From assembly GCA_016926405.1 (NCBI GenBank), contig JAFGOQ010000135.1, positions 1 to 34,769 of the forward strand: a stretch of DNA of 34,769 nt, written 5' to 3'. This DNA is from Bacteroidales bacterium. Lineage in GTDB: Bacteria; Bacteroidota; Bacteroidia; Bacteroidales; UBA6680. The position numbers and the translations under genes are program-made. The notes beneath the pieces were generated by a model that saw nothing but the letters and a program-made list of their open reading frames with translations, had not been told where the DNA came from and did not search any database. How positions within the stretch are numbered: the stretch's first letter is position 1; every line of letters begins with the position of its first letter. Below are positions 34,653 to 34,769 of this stretch, in pieces.

Positions 34653-34769
34653 AGTGTAATGGTAATGTTTATTTGTTTGTATGTTGGCATTTAATAATTT
34701 TTTAAAATGGAGTTTGATTGTAATATTCAATTTTTTATTGAGTTATAATGCCTATAGTCAAACAGCTGT

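Overview
The window is about 35 kb of AT-rich DNA (roughly one third G+C by eye) that looks like a chromosomal, mostly housekeeping segment of a Bacteroidota genome. I infer class Bacteroidia, possibly Bacteroidales or Marinilabiliales, but I cannot place it further. Evidence for this is the set of phylum-style -7 promoter elements (TAnnTTTG), the general lack of Shine-Dalgarno sequences, a eukaryote-like GT3 glycogen synthase, a Dpp4-type S9 peptidase, a 905-residue pyruvate phosphate dikinase, and a BlaI/M56 regulator pair. No insertion sequence, prophage, CRISPR array or rRNA gene was found.

Layout. 1-5060: an M3 peptidase lipoprotein on the minus strand, then a TPR-type sensor histidine kinase and a 62-residue membrane protein. 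5264-14419: a glycogen or alpha-glucan cluster on the plus strand, comprising a GH133 debranching enzyme, a GT4 glycosyltransferase, a GH57 hydrolase and a 1413-residue fusion of GT3 glycogen synthase with GT35 alpha-glucan phosphorylase. It ends in a strong hairpin. 14557-17622: a BlaI-type repressor and an M56 (BlaR1-type) membrane protease with an unusual C-terminal region, transcribed from a promoter bracketed by two identical dyads. 17890-19956: an unrecognised helical protein followed by a decaying 21-bp tandem repeat, then an EamA transporter. 20177-24855 (minus): pyruvate phosphate dikinase and a U32 protein. 25012-25641: a nitroreductase. 25715-28964 (minus): the thrS-infC-rpmI-rplT translation operon. 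29194-31365: a Dpp4-like peptidase, then tRNA-Leu(GAG) with its own promoter and terminator. 31598-34769: a gene-free stretch with short 21-bp repeats, an outer-membrane barrel protein, a voltage-gated-type K+ channel, a VOC protein and a GNAT acetyltransferase.

The glycogen genes should together build and break down intracellular alpha-glucan. The fusion could elongate chains and also release glucose-1-phosphate, GH133 removes branches, and GH57 and GT4 remodel chains. No branching enzyme or ADP-glucose pyrophosphorylase lies here. The BlaI/M56 pair is a self-contained signalling unit whose first operator lies inside the terminator hairpin of the glycogen cluster.

I did not find a clear new multi-gene system. 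The items most worth a second look are the operator/terminator overlap, the synthase-phosphorylase fusion, the AUA start with a perfect Shine-Dalgarno sequence on infC, the modular M56 sensor region, and the two 21-bp-period repeats.
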